DNA from: Dryocola boscaweniae
GTDB lineage: Bacteria > Pseudomonadota > Gammaproteobacteria > Enterobacterales > Enterobacteriaceae
Assembly (NCBI RefSeq): GCF_025215095.1
Contig: NZ_JALHAP010000073.1
Coordinates: forward strand, 62,001 to 126,000
Length of the DNA stretch: 64,000 nucleotides
Direction of reading: 5' to 3'
This document shows, piece after piece, positions 1-10,521 of the stretch. Below the pieces are notes generated by a model. It had not been told where the DNA came from. It worked only from the letters and a program-made list of their open reading frames with translations, and did no database searches. The translations under genes were made by a program, and so were the position numbers. Numbering within the stretch: the first letter of the stretch is position 1; every line of letters begins with the position of its first letter.

Positions 1-165
1 CGTGGTGAAAACCTGCCGGCAATTTATCGTGTTCTGCAGGAAGCGGGCGTAGAAAAAGTTGTGAAGAAGGAGATGGCCCAGGGCCAGAAGCAGAGCCGCT
101 TCATCGCCTGGTCCTTTATGAATGATGCACAGCGCGCTCGCTGGGCCGCTACGCGTTTTAAATGA
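1..165 (+). CDS. rlmF: RlmF, 23S rRNA m6A1618 methyltransferase (C-terminal fragment)
   Basis: The window opens inside this gene; 54 codons in frame 1 run to a TGA. The visible tail contains the segment [16 protein letters not shown], which I recognise from the C-terminus of RlmF (YbiN), the SAM-dependent enzyme that methylates N6 of A1618 in 23S rRNA. The gene order rlmF then ybiO is the same as in E. coli and supports the call. The stop codon TGA abuts the convergent ybiO stop: together they form the palindrome TGATCA. The catalytic domain lies outside the window, so nothing can be said about its integrity. Confidence 0.85.
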   Translation, partial: RGENLPAIYRVLQEAGVEKVVKKEMAQGQKQSRFIAWSFMNDAQRARWAATRFK

Positions 166-2424
166 TCAGACCGTAGGGTTCGCCGGCGGCAGCGCTCCGG
201 TTGCCGCCTCTGAGGCCTGAAGCGCCTGGGCGGCGTCCGGGCCTGGCTGCATCACCTGCACCGTTTGTACCGGCGGACGTATCCCCGCCGCGTCGAAGTG
301 TTTTTTCACCATCCCGTCAAGCGCAAAACGTACCGTCCACTGCTTTAGCGGCTGGGTGGTAAAGGACACGCGTACCGTAAACGCCTGGTTTGTCAGACCG
401 ACGATTCCTGCAAATGAAGGCTCGCCAATCACCAGCATGCGGATATCCTGTCGTTCCATCAGTTCTGCCACGGCTTCTTTGAGAATGCGGTTGGCTTTCT
501 CCACGTCCTCCTGCCTGTCCACATCGTAGTTCGCCACAAACGAACCAATGCCACGCACAAAGTTGGCGAAGGTCGTAATAGATGACCACGGAATGATGTG
601 GTAGGCCCCGGTGTCCTGTCGCACGCCAACGGAACGAATCGACATGCGCTCCACGGTGCCGGTTATCGGCCCGATGGTCACCAGGTCGCCGGTGTTCATG
701 CCGTTTTCAAACTGGATGAACACGCCGGTAATAATATCCTTCACCAGAGTCTGGGAACCGAAGCTTACGGCCAGTCCCAAAGCGCCTGCGCCTGCCAGCA
801 GCGGTGCGATGTTCACGCCAATCTCTGAGAGCAGAATCATTATCGTGATGGTGCTTATCACCACGGCGAGAGCGTTACGGAAGAGCGTCAGCAGCGTGCG
901 TGTGCGTGCGCTGGGCATCGGACGGCCGTGAATATCCGACGCCAGGCGGTTTTCAATCAGGCTTGCCAGCAGCGTCCAGCCTACGGCTGAGAAGAACAAA
1001 ATCAGCACGATGCGGATAAGAATATCGACGGTTTTCTCGCCCGCGCCGTTGGTCAGCCAGGCCCACATATCGAACAGGCTCCAGGCGTTTAACAGCAGCA
1101 TTACGGCAACGCAAACGGTGAGGATGCGCGCCATTTTCAGGGAGGCGGAAATCCAACTGTTCAGGCGTTTTTGGAGTTCCGGATAGCTACGCTGCACCTG
1201 CGGTGAAAGCGTAATCGTTTTTGCAATCCAGCGCGAAAGCATGCCGGAGATAAACGCGGCGATGCCAATAATCGCAAGGCTATGCACAGATGCGCCCATC
1301 ATCCACTTCAGGCTGTTGCCCGGGTCGAATAAAGAAAAGAAAAACAGCACCACAAAATAAGCGCTGGCAAGCCAGTGCCAGATAAGCGCAAAGGCGCGGA
1401 TAAACAGGCTGAAAAAGGCCATTGAACGGTCGGCCAGGCGAATCAGGCTTTGCTGAATATTACGTTTGTTGTGAAAAATCAGATACAGCGCCCAAAGCGT
1501 AATAATCAGCATAATTGCGACGTTGGTCAGCGCGCCCGTCTGTATATTCACCTGGTTGGAGATTATCGGCACGGCGACCAGGATGCCGTAACCAATCAGG
1601 CTGCTTAGCCCTGATAAACGAATGCTCCAGTATTTTGCGCTCTGGTCGCTGACCGGGAAGGGGCGCAGGTCCGGGAAGCGCGGGCAGAAAATCAGCCGCA
1701 GAACGGCCTTAAAGAATTCGATAAGCGCGAAGGCGTTAAGAAACAAACCCTGCTGGCGCGCAATGGTGCGGCTGCCCGCGTTCATCATGTCGCTGAAGAT
1801 TTGCCCGACAAACAGCGTCAGGGCCAGCAGCAGTAAGTCGATGATAAACGCGGTGATGATCATCAATGGCAAATGAAACCAACTTGAGCGGTCGCGGTTT
1901 TTTTTGCGGCCCCATTTCCCCATACGCTGCCAGAGCGTCGTCATGCACAGGCGAATCAGCCAAAAGAAGGCGAACACGGAGGCGGCGAGCATCGTGAAGT
2001 GCGTAAGCGCTTTGAAAAAGGTTTGCTGATTAAAAGCTTTGTAAGGCGAACCCGTGATATTGCGGTGCAGTTGGGCGAAGCGTTCAGCCAGAACGCCGCC
2101 GTAATGGCGGCTTACATCCGTCACGTTTTCCAGCACCGTTTTTTCTTCGCTGAGTTCTTCCGGCGGTTTGATAGCCGGCACAGGTTCAGGAGGCGGGGTG
2201 GCGGCGACTTTACGTAGCTGATCGATTAATTCGGTTCTCGATTTGTCGTTATCCAGCACATCCGCAAGCGCCGAATAGGCTTTTTTCTTCTCTTCGAGAT
2301 CGGGTTCGGCAGGCGAAGCATCGCCAGTTTGCGTGGAGGATGCGGCGACAGCGGCGGCAGGCACCGTTACCGCCTGGGTTTGAAAACTAAGCAGGCTGCA
2401 CAGTAACAACAGAATCCACGGCAC
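166..2424 (-). CDS. ybiO: YbiO, moderate-conductance mechanosensitive channel (MscS family)
   Basis: A 752-residue protein, close to the 741 residues of E. coli YbiO. It starts with a Sec-type signal peptide (MPWILLLLCSLLSFQTQA), followed by a periplasmic stretch rich in Glu, Pro and Lys, then many hydrophobic membrane segments. The C-terminal third carries the MscS pore-lining helix and beta domain: the segments LLAGAGALGLAVSFGSQTL and ENGMNTGDLVTIGPITGTVE are characteristic. In E. coli this channel opens on hypo-osmotic shock and lets solutes out through the inner membrane. It is convergent with rlmF, with no spacer. The C-terminal tail is Gln/Ala/Pro-rich and probably cytoplasmic and disordered. 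Confidence 0.93.
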   Translation of the reverse strand: MPWILLLLCSLLSFQTQAVTVPAAAVAASSTQTGDASPAEPDLEEKKKAYSALADVLDNDKSRTELIDQLRKVAATPPPEPVPAIKPPEELSEEKTVLENVTDVSRHYGGVLAERFAQLHRNITGSPYKAFNQQTFFKALTHFTMLAASVFAFFWLIRLCMTTLWQRMGKWGRKKNRDRSSWFHLPLMIITAFIIDLLLLALTLFVGQIFSDMMNAGSRTIARQQGLFLNAFALIEFFKAVLRLIFCPRFPDLRPFPVSDQSAKYWSIRLSGLSSLIGYGILVAVPIISNQVNIQTGALTNVAIMLIITLWALYLIFHNKRNIQQSLIRLADRSMAFFSLFIRAFALIWHWLASAYFVVLFFFSLFDPGNSLKWMMGASVHSLAIIGIAAFISGMLSRWIAKTITLSPQVQRSYPELQKRLNSWISASLKMARILTVCVAVMLLLNAWSLFDMWAWLTNGAGEKTVDILIRIVLILFFSAVGWTLLASLIENRLASDIHGRPMPSARTRTLLTLFRNALAVVISTITIMILLSEIGVNIAPLLAGAGALGLAVSFGSQTLVKDIITGVFIQFENGMNTGDLVTIGPITGTVERMSIRSVGVRQDTGAYHIIPWSSITTFANFVRGIGSFVANYDVDRQEDVEKANRILKEAVAELMERQDIRMLVIGEPSFAGIVGLTNQAFTVRVSFTTQPLKQWTVRFALDGMVKKHFDAAGIRPPVQTVQVMQPGPDAAQALQASEAATGALPPANPTV

Positions 2425-2540
2425 GGTGCTCCTCCAGGCTGAGAAAGTTCGACAAAGGAGTAAGTATAGTGCGTTGGGATCAAGGGGTTAAAAATGGGGA
2501 TTAATCTGGAGCGGCGCAATGTCGGGTATCGCCCGAACGA

Positions 2541-2605
2541 GATTTTGTAGGGAAGATAAGCGCAGCGCCAACCGCGAATTGCGGCGCTGGCGCTACGCTT
2601 TCACC
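2541..2605. repeat. REP-like palindromic element downstream of glnQ
   Basis: The sequence GTAGGGAAGATAAGCGCAGC begins at 2547 and is followed by a GC-rich stretch that can fold back (GCAGCGCCAACCGC with GCGGCGCTGGCGC). The same core, GTAGGnnGGATAAGCG, recurs at 17,167-17,240 and 48,549-48,625, where it is arranged as inverted pairs. This is the pattern of enterobacterial repetitive extragenic palindromes. It sits at the 3' end of the glnHPQ operon, where a REP is expected to stabilise or end the transcript. Confidence 0.6.
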
Positions 2606-2609
2606 AGCA

Positions 2610-3332
2610 TCAAGAAACGTGCTGCAGGAACTCCTGTAAACGCTGGCTTGGCGGGTTATCAATAAGCTCCTGCGGATTGCCGTCTTCGGCCACGCGGCCT
2701 TTGTCGATGAAAATCAGGCGCGAGGCGACTTTCGCGGCAAAGCCCACTTCGTGCGTCACGATAACCATCGTCATGCCTTCTTCGGCCAGATCCTGCATAA
2801 CCTTCAGCACTTCGTGGCGCAGCTCCGGGTCTAGCGCGGAGGTTGGTTCATCAAACAGCATCATTTTCGGTTTAACCGCCAGCGCACGGGCAATCGCCAC
2901 GCGCTGCTGCTGGCCGCCGGAAAGTTCGGAAGGATAGTGGTGCGCTCGTTCCGCAAGGCCTACTTTTGCCAGCAGCTCTTTCGCCAGTTTATCCGCCGCG
3001 TCCTTCTTCAGGCCACGCACGCGAATCGGGCCAAAGGCCACGTTTTCCAGCGCGGTGAGATGCGGAAAGAGATAAAACTGCTGGAACACCATGCCGGCTT
3101 CCTGACGAATCAGGCGCTCGTCGACCTTCGGGTCGTTGACCTTCAGACCATCGACTATCAAATCGCCGCTGGTAATGTCTTCGAGCTTGTTGATGCAACG
3201 CAGCAACGTCGATTTACCGGAGCCTGACGGCCCGATGATCACCACCACTTCACCCTGTTTAATGTTCAGGTCGATATTATGCAGCACCTGGGTCTGGCCG
3301 AAGTGCTTGGAAACGTTTTTAAATTCAATCAC
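2610..3332 (-). CDS. glnQ: GlnQ, glutamine ABC transporter ATP-binding protein
   Basis: A 240-residue ABC ATPase that energises glutamine import by GlnHP. Visible motifs in order: Walker [10 protein letters not shown] (about residue 34), Q-loop, signature LSGGQQQR (about residue 136), Walker [13 protein letters not shown] and the switch histidine in VIVTHEVGF. Length equals E. coli GlnQ. Its ATG overlaps the end of glnP by four bases, so the two are translationally coupled. It is the last gene of glnHPQ, which is transcribed leftward from the sigma54/NtrC control region near 4,880-4,995. Confidence 0.96.
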   Translation of the reverse strand: MIEFKNVSKHFGQTQVLHNIDLNIKQGEVVVIIGPSGSGKSTLLRCINKLEDITSGDLIVDGLKVNDPKVDERLIRQEAGMVFQQFYLFPHLTALENVAFGPIRVRGLKKDAADKLAKELLAKVGLAERAHHYPSELSGGQQQRVAIARALAVKPKMMLFDEPTSALDPELRHEVLKVMQDLAEEGMTMVIVTHEVGFAAKVASRLIFIDKGRVAEDGNPQELIDNPPSQRLQEFLQHVS

Positions 3333-3988
3333 AGGATTTTCATCCTTCTTTCAAGGCGACGCAGCACAAAGCTCAGCACCAACGTAATAATCAGATAGAA
3401 GACCGCAACGGCGCTCCAGATCTCCAGCGCGCGGAAGTTGCCGGCGATAATTTCCTGGCCCTGACGGGTCAGCTCAGCCACGCCGATAACAATGAACAGC
3501 GAGGTGTCTTTGATACTGATGATCCACTGGTTACCCAGCGGCGGCAGCATACGACGAAGAGCCAGCGGCATGATTACGTGGCGAATGGTTTCACGTTTGG
3601 ACAGGCCCAGCGCCAGACCGGCTTCGCGGAAGCCTTTATGGATTGACAACACCGCGCCGCGAGTGATTTCCGCAATGTAGGCGCCGGAGTTGATCATAAT
3701 AGTGACGACAGCGGCGCTGAACGGGTCGATGCGCAGATCGGTAAAAGCCATTGGCAGCGCGAAGTAAATAAACATTACCTGCACCACGATTGGCGTGCCG
3801 CGAATCACTTCGATAAATACCAGGGCGATATGGTTGGCTATCCAGCCGCCGTAGGTACGGGCAAAACCCGCTGCCAGGCCAATCACCAGGCCGCCGCAAA
3901 GACCAAGGACCGAAATCCACAGGGTCATTTTAGCGCCTTCAATTAAGAGCGGAATTGCAGGCCAGATGGCGCTCCAGTCAAACTGCAT
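3329..3988 (-). CDS. glnP: GlnP, glutamine ABC transporter permease
   Basis: A 219-residue inner-membrane permease, the length of E. coli GlnP. Hydrophobic segments alternate with short loops. The EAA-type loop that contacts the ATPase is visible as [20 protein letters not shown]. The HisM/GlnP-type polar amino-acid permease features [19 protein letters not shown] and [10 protein letters not shown] are present. It forms the homodimeric membrane channel with GlnQ as ATPase and GlnH as the periplasmic receptor. It lies 87 bases downstream of glnH and overlaps glnQ by four bases. Confidence 0.96.
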   Translation of the reverse strand: MQFDWSAIWPAIPLLIEGAKMTLWISVLGLCGGLVIGLAAGFARTYGGWIANHIALVFIEVIRGTPIVVQVMFIYFALPMAFTDLRIDPFSAAVVTIMINSGAYIAEITRGAVLSIHKGFREAGLALGLSKRETIRHVIMPLALRRMLPPLGNQWIISIKDTSLFIVIGVAELTRQGQEIIAGNFRALEIWSAVAVFYLIITLVLSFVLRRLERRMKIL

Positions 3989-4075
3989 GATGTGTTCCTG
4001 TTACTGTAAACCGTGGTTCAAAATGTGAGGAGCGAAAGCCGCCCCTCAGGTCTTACTGAAAAATGCTGACTCTTA

Positions 4076-4894
<819 letters not shown>

Positions 4895-4964
4895 CTACAA
4901 CATATTGTTTTGCAAGGACGTGGATTTGTAACATTGCACAATATGGGTTGCAAGTCAGTCATCA

Positions 4965-4994
4965 TGCACTCTTATGGTGCTCCATTATGGTGCG
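4965..4994 (-). promoter_or_regulatory. Two overlapping NtrC-like sites upstream of glnH
   Basis: The plus strand reads TGCACTCTTATGGTGC (4965-4980) and then TGCTCCATTATGGTGCG (4978-4994). Both resemble the NtrC dyad TGCACCNNNNNGGTGCA. They lie about 100-130 bases upstream of the predicted sigma54 start point, the usual position for an NtrC enhancer and similar to the arrangement known for E. coli glnH. Nitrogen limitation would therefore activate glutamine import. Confidence 0.6.
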
Positions 4995-5184
4995 TGTTTT
5001 TAGCTGGCAGGTCGGAGGGTAGTTTTACCGCGATTTAAGGCGGCAAAACAATCATTCATTAACGAATGTGTGAATTGGTTATTACAGGAATGCAACTTTT
5101 GCGGCGAGGTTAATCAATTTACTGCTCTAAAATAGTGCATGCCCCTTCCCCGGACAGGGAAGGGAACATAAAAATCATCATCGA

Positions 5185-5997
<813 letters not shown>

Positions 5998-6885
5998 TTA
6001 ATTTATATCGACACTTTTTATCTGCGTTTCGCGTTTAAGGGTTAGGGTCGAACCAACGGAAGCGGCAATAATCGACAGCAACGCCAGCCACTGAACCAGC
6101 GTCAGGTGCTCGCCGAGGAATAGCATGCCGGAGAGCGCTGCGAGCCCGGGCTCCATACTCATCAACGTCCCGAACGTACGCGTCGGCAGCCGGGTGAGCA
6201 CAATCATCTCAAGCGAATACGGCAGGGCGGTGGACAGAATCGCCACGCCAAGCCCTAACGGGAGAAGGGACCAGTGCCAGAGCGCGCTTCCTGCTTCCCA
6301 TGCGCCAATCGGCACGAAAATTATCGCCGCAATCAACGAACCAATAGCTACCGTTGCCGGGCCGTGATCGGCGCCCGCCTTCTGACCAGACAGGATATAC
6401 AACGCCCAGCAGGCGCCTGCGCCCAGGGCGAAAGCGGCGCCGGCTAAGTCGACATGACTTATATCTTGCCCGAGCGGCAGGAGAAACCACAGGCCCAGCA
6501 CAGCCAGAACCACCCACACAAAATCGATGGCCCGGCGCGATGAGAATAGCGCTACGCTCAGCGGGCCGGTGAACTCGAGCGCCACGGCTATCCCAAGGGG
6601 AATAGTCTGTATAGATAAATAGAAGAGATAGTTCATCGCCCCGAGGGATAAGCCATACATCAAAAGCGGCACGCGCTGTTCCGCTTTAAAGCGTAAACGC
6701 CAGGGTTTGAATACCGCCACCAGAATCAGCGTGCCTAAAGCCAACCGTATTGCGGTTACGCCGGGCGCGCCAACCAGAGGGAAGAGTGATTTGGCAAGCG
6801 ATGCGCCGCCCTGAATTGACGTCATGGCAATAAGCAGAACAACGATGGGCAACCAGCCAGGCATTTTTCGAGAAGTTAACGGCAT
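5998..6885 (-). CDS. rhtA: RhtA, threonine/homoserine exporter (EamA/DMT family)
   Basis: A 295-residue membrane protein with about ten hydrophobic segments forming two EamA repeats. The N-terminus (MPLTSRKMPGWLPIVVLLIA, then SIQGGASLAKSLFPLVGAPG) matches E. coli RhtA (YbiF), also 295 residues. The C-terminal repeat carries MEPGLAALSGMLFLGEHLTL, a hallmark of the family. In E. coli it exports threonine, homoserine and some other amino acids across the inner membrane. It is monocistronic and divergent from ompX. Substrate is inferred from the orthologue. Confidence 0.94.
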   Translation of the reverse strand: MPLTSRKMPGWLPIVVLLIAMTSIQGGASLAKSLFPLVGAPGVTAIRLALGTLILVAVFKPWRLRFKAEQRVPLLMYGLSLGAMNYLFYLSIQTIPLGIAVALEFTGPLSVALFSSRRAIDFVWVVLAVLGLWFLLPLGQDISHVDLAGAAFALGAGACWALYILSGQKAGADHGPATVAIGSLIAAIIFVPIGAWEAGSALWHWSLLPLGLGVAILSTALPYSLEMIVLTRLPTRTFGTLMSMEPGLAALSGMLFLGEHLTLVQWLALLSIIAASVGSTLTLKRETQIKSVDIN

Positions 6886-7254
6886 TCTGCGTCCTGTCAG
6901 TTTATGTCGAGATGGGTCAAGTTAAGAAAAAGATCATCAGTGTAAAGGAATAACTTATGGCTGGTTGAGTTTTCATTAAGAAAAAACGGGCTAGTATGCG
7001 GAGCCGTTTATGTCGCTTTGAGTAAATTTCATTCAGGAAAAATCAAGAATTATCCGAATGACGATTTTATTAAAGCCGACAATAATTGCGCGGAATTGAT
7101 GATAAGTAATTGATATTTTAGTGACATAATCCGTGCTGGAAACGTTGTGTTACATGAAAAGATTCATTAGACAACACGATTCACGAAGAGTTTCTTACGC
7201 GGTTTTGTTATATTTAAATCTTAGGACTTACTTGAAGCACATTTGAGGTGGATT
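6886..7254. other. rhtA-ompX divergent intergenic region
   Basis: These 369 bases are AT-rich and carry no credible gene. They must hold the divergent promoters of rhtA and ompX. The ompX side probably encodes a long 5' leader, as in E. coli, where small RNAs pair near the start codon. The ompX ribosome-binding site GAGGTG lies at 7245-7250. No operator could be assigned with confidence. Confidence 0.4.
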
Positions 7255-7761
7255 ATGAAAAAAATTGCATGTCTTTCAGCACTGGCTTGTGTTCTGGCCG
7301 TTTCCGTAGGTACCGCTACTGCAGCAACCAGCACCGTAACCGGCGGCTATGCTCAGAGCGATATGCAGGGCGTTGCTAACAAAACTAACGGTTTCAACCT
7401 GAAATACCGTTACGAAAACGACACCCCGCTGGGCTACATCGGTTCCTTCACCTACACCGAAAAAGACCGCACTGAAGATGGCGTTTACAACAAAGGTCAA
7501 TACTACGGCATCACTGCAGGTCCTGCTTACCGTCTGAACGACTGGGCAAGCATCTACGGTGTAGTGGGTGTGGGCTACGGTAAATTCCAGACCACTGACT
7601 ACCCGGCAAAAGCTGACACCAGCGATTACGGTTTCTCCTACGGCGCAGGTATGCAGTTCAACCCAATCGAAAACGTTGCACTGGACGTTTCCTACGAGCA
7701 GAGCCGCATCCGTAACGTTGATGTTGGCACCTGGATCGCAGGCGTGGGTTACCGCTTCTAA
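7255..7761 (+). CDS. ompX: OmpX, eight-stranded outer-membrane beta-barrel protein
   Basis: A 168-residue protein starting MKKIACLSALACVLAVSV, with signal-peptidase cleavage expected after GTATA. The start is set by the ribosome-binding site GAGGTG five bases upstream; an in-frame ATG 12 bases earlier has no such site. Beta-barrel sequence alternation is evident, for example YAQSDMQGVANKTNGFNLKY. The last residue is Phe (GVGYRF), the usual signal for barrel assembly. The family (OmpX/Ail/Lom) contributes to adhesion and serum resistance in some enterobacteria. It is monocistronic and closed by an intrinsic terminator. Confidence 0.97.
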   Translation: MKKIACLSALACVLAVSVGTATAATSTVTGGYAQSDMQGVANKTNGFNLKYRYENDTPLGYIGSFTYTEKDRTEDGVYNKGQYYGITAGPAYRLNDWASIYGVVGVGYGKFQTTDYPAKADTSDYGFSYGAGMQFNPIENVALDVSYEQSRIRNVDVGTWIAGVGYRF

Positions 7762-7785
7762 TTCACCCTATAAAGGTGAAAATAA

Positions 7786-7812
7786 AAATCCGCCTTCCAG
7801 GGCGGATTTTTT
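7786..7812 (+). terminator. Intrinsic terminator after ompX
   Basis: AAATCCGCC (7786-7794) pairs perfectly with GGCGGATTT (7801-7809) around a six-base loop, and T residues continue to 7812. It lies 25 bases after the ompX stop and before the convergent opgE stop. Confidence 0.9.
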
Positions 7813-7828
7813 ATGTCCTGAATTCACC

Positions 7829-9412
7829 TTAGCGCGTTCTGGTTTCAAAGATATCGCTTTGCAGATGAGTATAGTCCACCTTCTTAAGCTTAAAGTTGGT
7901 AATCCAGGCCGGGCCTGCTTTTTGCTCAGAAATAAATTTGTATTTCAAGGCTAGCTCTTTGGTTTTGATACCGGTCCAGTCAGAGAAGAAACCAAGAAAA
8001 TCGTTGGCCGAACGGCGCGCTTTAATCAGACGATGTTGCTTATCATCGCTGGAGAGCACCATAAAGGGCACCTGGAAGTTTTGCTGAAACTCATCGTCGT
8101 GCGCCAGATACTGCACTTTGGTGCCGCGCTCTTTAAAGGCGAGGCCGTGATCTGAAAAGTACACCATTGAGAAAGTTTCGCCGCTGTTTTGCAACTGCTG
8201 GTAGAGCTGTTTAAGCAAATCGTCGGTTTGCGTCATGCTGTAGATATAACAGGACGTTTCTTTCGATTGCACAAACTCCGCGTATTTGCCTTGCGTACGG
8301 TCGCATGCCTGCGGGTGCGAGCCCATCAAATGCAGCACAATAAGCTGAGGCGTAGTATGCCGCGTGGCCAATACCTGCGCCGTCATCTTCAGCAGCGCTT
8401 CATCACGGGTGTTTTTATCCGCTTCAAAATCGCCGCTCTTTAGAAACTGCACTTCATCAGCGCGTTTTGCAATGCTGGCTATCGCGGTGTCGTACTCGCC
8501 AATCTGGCCCTGGTTTGAAAACCACCACGTCTGGAAACCCGCGCGATTGGCGAGCGTAACAAAGTTATCCTGGTATTGCGGCTTCCCGTCGATAACGCGG
8601 TTGAGCGTCATGCCCAGCGATTTTTGCGTGGAGCCGCTTGCCGAAATGTAATCAAGGAATAAGTTGCCGTTAACCGAACTGGCAAACGGCGTGTTGTTCC
8701 AGTGGCCGCCAAAGGCGCCAAGCGCATCGCGGCGCGCGCTTTCACCAATCACAACCACGTATGTGTGGTATTTCGGTTTTACCGCCAGCACATTCCAGGT
8801 GTCTTTCATTTTTGCAAACTCCTGCATGCGAGTCTGCTCATCAAGCACTTCCTGGTTATTCACCATCACGTCTTTAACGAAGCGAAATACCGGATAGCCG
8901 GTATCTTTAAATTTGAAGACGCCGCCGTGGGCAAGGTTCTGCACCGGCGTGACAAAAAAGCACACCAGGCTTATTGCAAGGCATGAACTATCAAAGTTGC
9001 TCCAGCCCGGATTTGGCGCGGCTTTGCGGCGCACGGCTACAACGCCCAGCGCCAGGATAAACGCTGACACCAGATAGCTGTACCACGGGAAAATGGTCAT
9101 GATTTCCGTGGATTCTTCAAAGTTGGTCGAATGCAGCGCCAGCAGAGTATTAAAATTGGGCGCGCCGTAAGCCTGCCCGAAAGGGAAATACATCGCTGCG
9201 ACCAGGCTGCAAAGCGCAATTATTCCTTTCTGAAAGCGCGGGGCGCGACGCCAGAGCAACAGCAGCACGCAGCTAAACGCGACCGCATAAAGCAGGCTGA
9301 ATTCATAACCTAAAGCGAAATTAATAAGCAGTGATTGCAGGAAGTAAAAACCAGTCCACGGGTTAAGCGCGATACCGCGAGCCGTGAGGGTATCTTTAGC
9401 CGTTAAATTCAT
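7829..9412 (-). CDS. opgE: OpgE, phosphoethanolamine transferase for periplasmic glucans
   Basis: A 527-residue protein when started at MNLTAKDTLTARG, the length of E. coli OpgE (YbiP). A 17-codon longer form is possible but does not match the family start. The N-terminal third has several membrane segments (FYFLQSLLINFALGYEFSLL and following). The periplasmic C-terminal domain is a sulfatase/alkaline-phosphatase fold: VVIGESARRDALGAFGGHW carries the metal and nucleophile region, and FSDHGLAF a metal-binding Asp-His. It transfers phosphoethanolamine from phosphatidylethanolamine to osmoregulated periplasmic glucans. It is convergent with ompX. Confidence 0.9.
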   Translation of the reverse strand: MNLTAKDTLTARGIALNPWTGFYFLQSLLINFALGYEFSLLYAVAFSCVLLLLWRRAPRFQKGIIALCSLVAAMYFPFGQAYGAPNFNTLLALHSTNFEESTEIMTIFPWYSYLVSAFILALGVVAVRRKAAPNPGWSNFDSSCLAISLVCFFVTPVQNLAHGGVFKFKDTGYPVFRFVKDVMVNNQEVLDEQTRMQEFAKMKDTWNVLAVKPKYHTYVVVIGESARRDALGAFGGHWNNTPFASSVNGNLFLDYISASGSTQKSLGMTLNRVIDGKPQYQDNFVTLANRAGFQTWWFSNQGQIGEYDTAIASIAKRADEVQFLKSGDFEADKNTRDEALLKMTAQVLATRHTTPQLIVLHLMGSHPQACDRTQGKYAEFVQSKETSCYIYSMTQTDDLLKQLYQQLQNSGETFSMVYFSDHGLAFKERGTKVQYLAHDDEFQQNFQVPFMVLSSDDKQHRLIKARRSANDFLGFFSDWTGIKTKELALKYKFISEQKAGPAWITNFKLKKVDYTHLQSDIFETRTR

Positions 9413-9731
9413 GTTTACCGAATCAACAAAACGCCATGAGAGAACCCTGGCGACAAGGGTCAAAAACCTGCCTGACAGGCGGAAAAGAAGGGAGAAGGAA
9501 CCGCATCTGCGAGCCGCTTCATGTGCAGGGCTGCAAGAAGATAGAGCGCATCTCAGAGAAGATCAACTGGTAAGCAAAGCATGTTTTGCGAGGTGGATTG
9601 CAAATCGGACAGTTTGTGAGGTTAAAGCCCGCGAAGAGCGCGTACAGGCGAAAATGACGGAAAACAGTTGTTACAAAAAGATGACAAGGAAGGGAAGAAA
9701 TGCCTGAGTTACGTAAAGGCAGGGCGAGCGC
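9413..9731. other. opgE-mntS intergenic region
   Basis: These 319 bases contain the opgE promoter side and the 3' flank of mntS. Purine-rich runs are common on the plus strand. An open frame of about 100 codons on the plus strand has an arginine/lysine-rich, low-complexity translation and no ribosome-binding site, so I do not call it. I see no RNA gene or operator here. Confidence 0.35.
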
Positions 9732-9860
9732 CTACGGCTTCGGTTCTTCGCCCTGTTCAGGTTTTCCGGAAACCCAATCACACAGCATATTCAGCAGCAT
9801 TAGCCGCACCTGGAAGGGGGAGTGAGTAAACACGCGCATACACCTCTTAAACTCGTTCAT
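9732..9860 (-). CDS. mntS: MntS, small manganese-homeostasis protein
   Basis: A 42-residue protein, MNEFKRCMRVFTHSPFQVRL followed by MLLNMLCDWV and a charged tail. It matches E. coli MntS (42 residues) almost residue for residue in the first half. The start is fixed by the strong ribosome-binding site AGGAGG ending eight bases before the ATG. In E. coli MntS is made when manganese is scarce, raises the usable intracellular Mn2+ pool and antagonises the exporter MntP. It is divergent from mntR, with two MntR-box palindromes in the shared region. Being this short, it is easily missed by automated gene callers. Confidence 0.93.
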   Translation of the reverse strand: MNEFKRCMRVFTHSPFQVRLMLLNMLCDWVSGKPEQGEEPKP

Positions 9861-9923
9861 AGAAATCCTCCTCGTTATCTCTGCCACCCTTAATCCTTTA
9901 AGAGCTGACCGCATTACATACAG

Positions 9924-9941
9924 ATATAGCACAGGCTATAT
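9924..9941. promoter_or_regulatory. MntR box 1 (mntS operator)
   Basis: ATATAGC-ACAG-GCTATAT is a perfect seven-base dyad with a four-base spacer. It fits the enterobacterial MntR recognition pattern (ATAGCnnnnGCTAT core). It lies 64 bases upstream of the mntS ATG, where manganese-loaded MntR would block the mntS promoter. Confidence 0.8.
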
Positions 9942-9944
9942 TGT

Positions 9945-9958
9945 ATAGCTAATGCTAT
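9945..9958. promoter_or_regulatory. MntR box 2 (tandem, shorter)
   Basis: ATAGC-TAAT-GCTAT is a perfect five-base dyad with the same four-base spacing and the same core half-sites as box 1. Its centre lies 19 bases from the first, close to two helical turns, which would allow two MntR dimers on one face of the DNA. Function is inferred. Confidence 0.6.
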
Positions 9959-10050
9959 TTCGTTAATTTTTTGTGGATGCGTGAGCGTGGTTTACAATGG
10001 GGGATTCCGTCGTCGAAGGACGATGTCGCGCCACTGTATGAGGAAGCTTC

Positions 10051-10521
10051 ATGAGCCGTCAGGCAGGTCAAAAGAACAGCGAAAAAGTGACGCAATTACT
10101 TAACGTTGAAGAGCATGTCGAAGGTTTTCGTCAGGTGCGGGAAGCGCATCGCCGTGAATTAATTGATGATTATGTCGAACTGATCTCCGACCTTATTCGC
10201 GAAGTCGGGGAAGTGCGCCAGGTGGATATGGCCGCGCGGCTGGGGGTGTCTCAGCCGACGGTTGCCAAAATGCTTAAACGTCTGGCGACGCTTGGCCTGA
10301 TTGAGCAAATCCCCTGGCGAGGCGTTTTTCTCACCCCCGAAGGAGAGAAGCAGGCGCAGCTCAGCCGCGAACGCCATCAGATTGTGGAAAACTTCTTCCT
10401 TGCCTTAGGCATTAGCCCGGAAACGGCTCGTATTGATGCCGAAGGCGTAGAACATCACGTTAGTGAAGAAACGCTCGAAGCTTTCCGTCGCTTCACGGAG
10501 CAGAGCGGACTTAGCCAGTAA
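10051..10521 (+). CDS. mntR: MntR, manganese-responsive transcriptional regulator (DtxR family)
   Basis: A 156-residue protein (E. coli MntR 155). A winged helix-turn-helix is clear in [20 protein letters not shown] (residues about 55-74), followed by the metal-binding/dimerisation helices with the His/Glu-rich segment [17 protein letters not shown]. Mn2+-loaded MntR represses the mntH uptake gene and mntS and activates mntP in E. coli. It is divergent from mntS, with two matching operators between them, and its TAA is immediately followed by the ybiR ATG, implying one transcript. Confidence 0.95.
   Translation: MSRQAGQKNSEKVTQLLNVEEHVEGFRQVREAHRRELIDDYVELISDLIREVGEVRQVDMAARLGVSQPTVAKMLKRLATLGLIEQIPWRGVFLTPEGEKQAQLSRERHQIVENFFLALGISPETARIDAEGVEHHVSEETLEAFRRFTEQSGLSQ

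Noticed and set aside
9384..9707. A 107-codon frame on the plus strand between opgE and mntS
   Set aside because: Arg/Lys/Glu-rich low-complexity translation, overlap with the opgE 5' end, and no ribosome-binding site.
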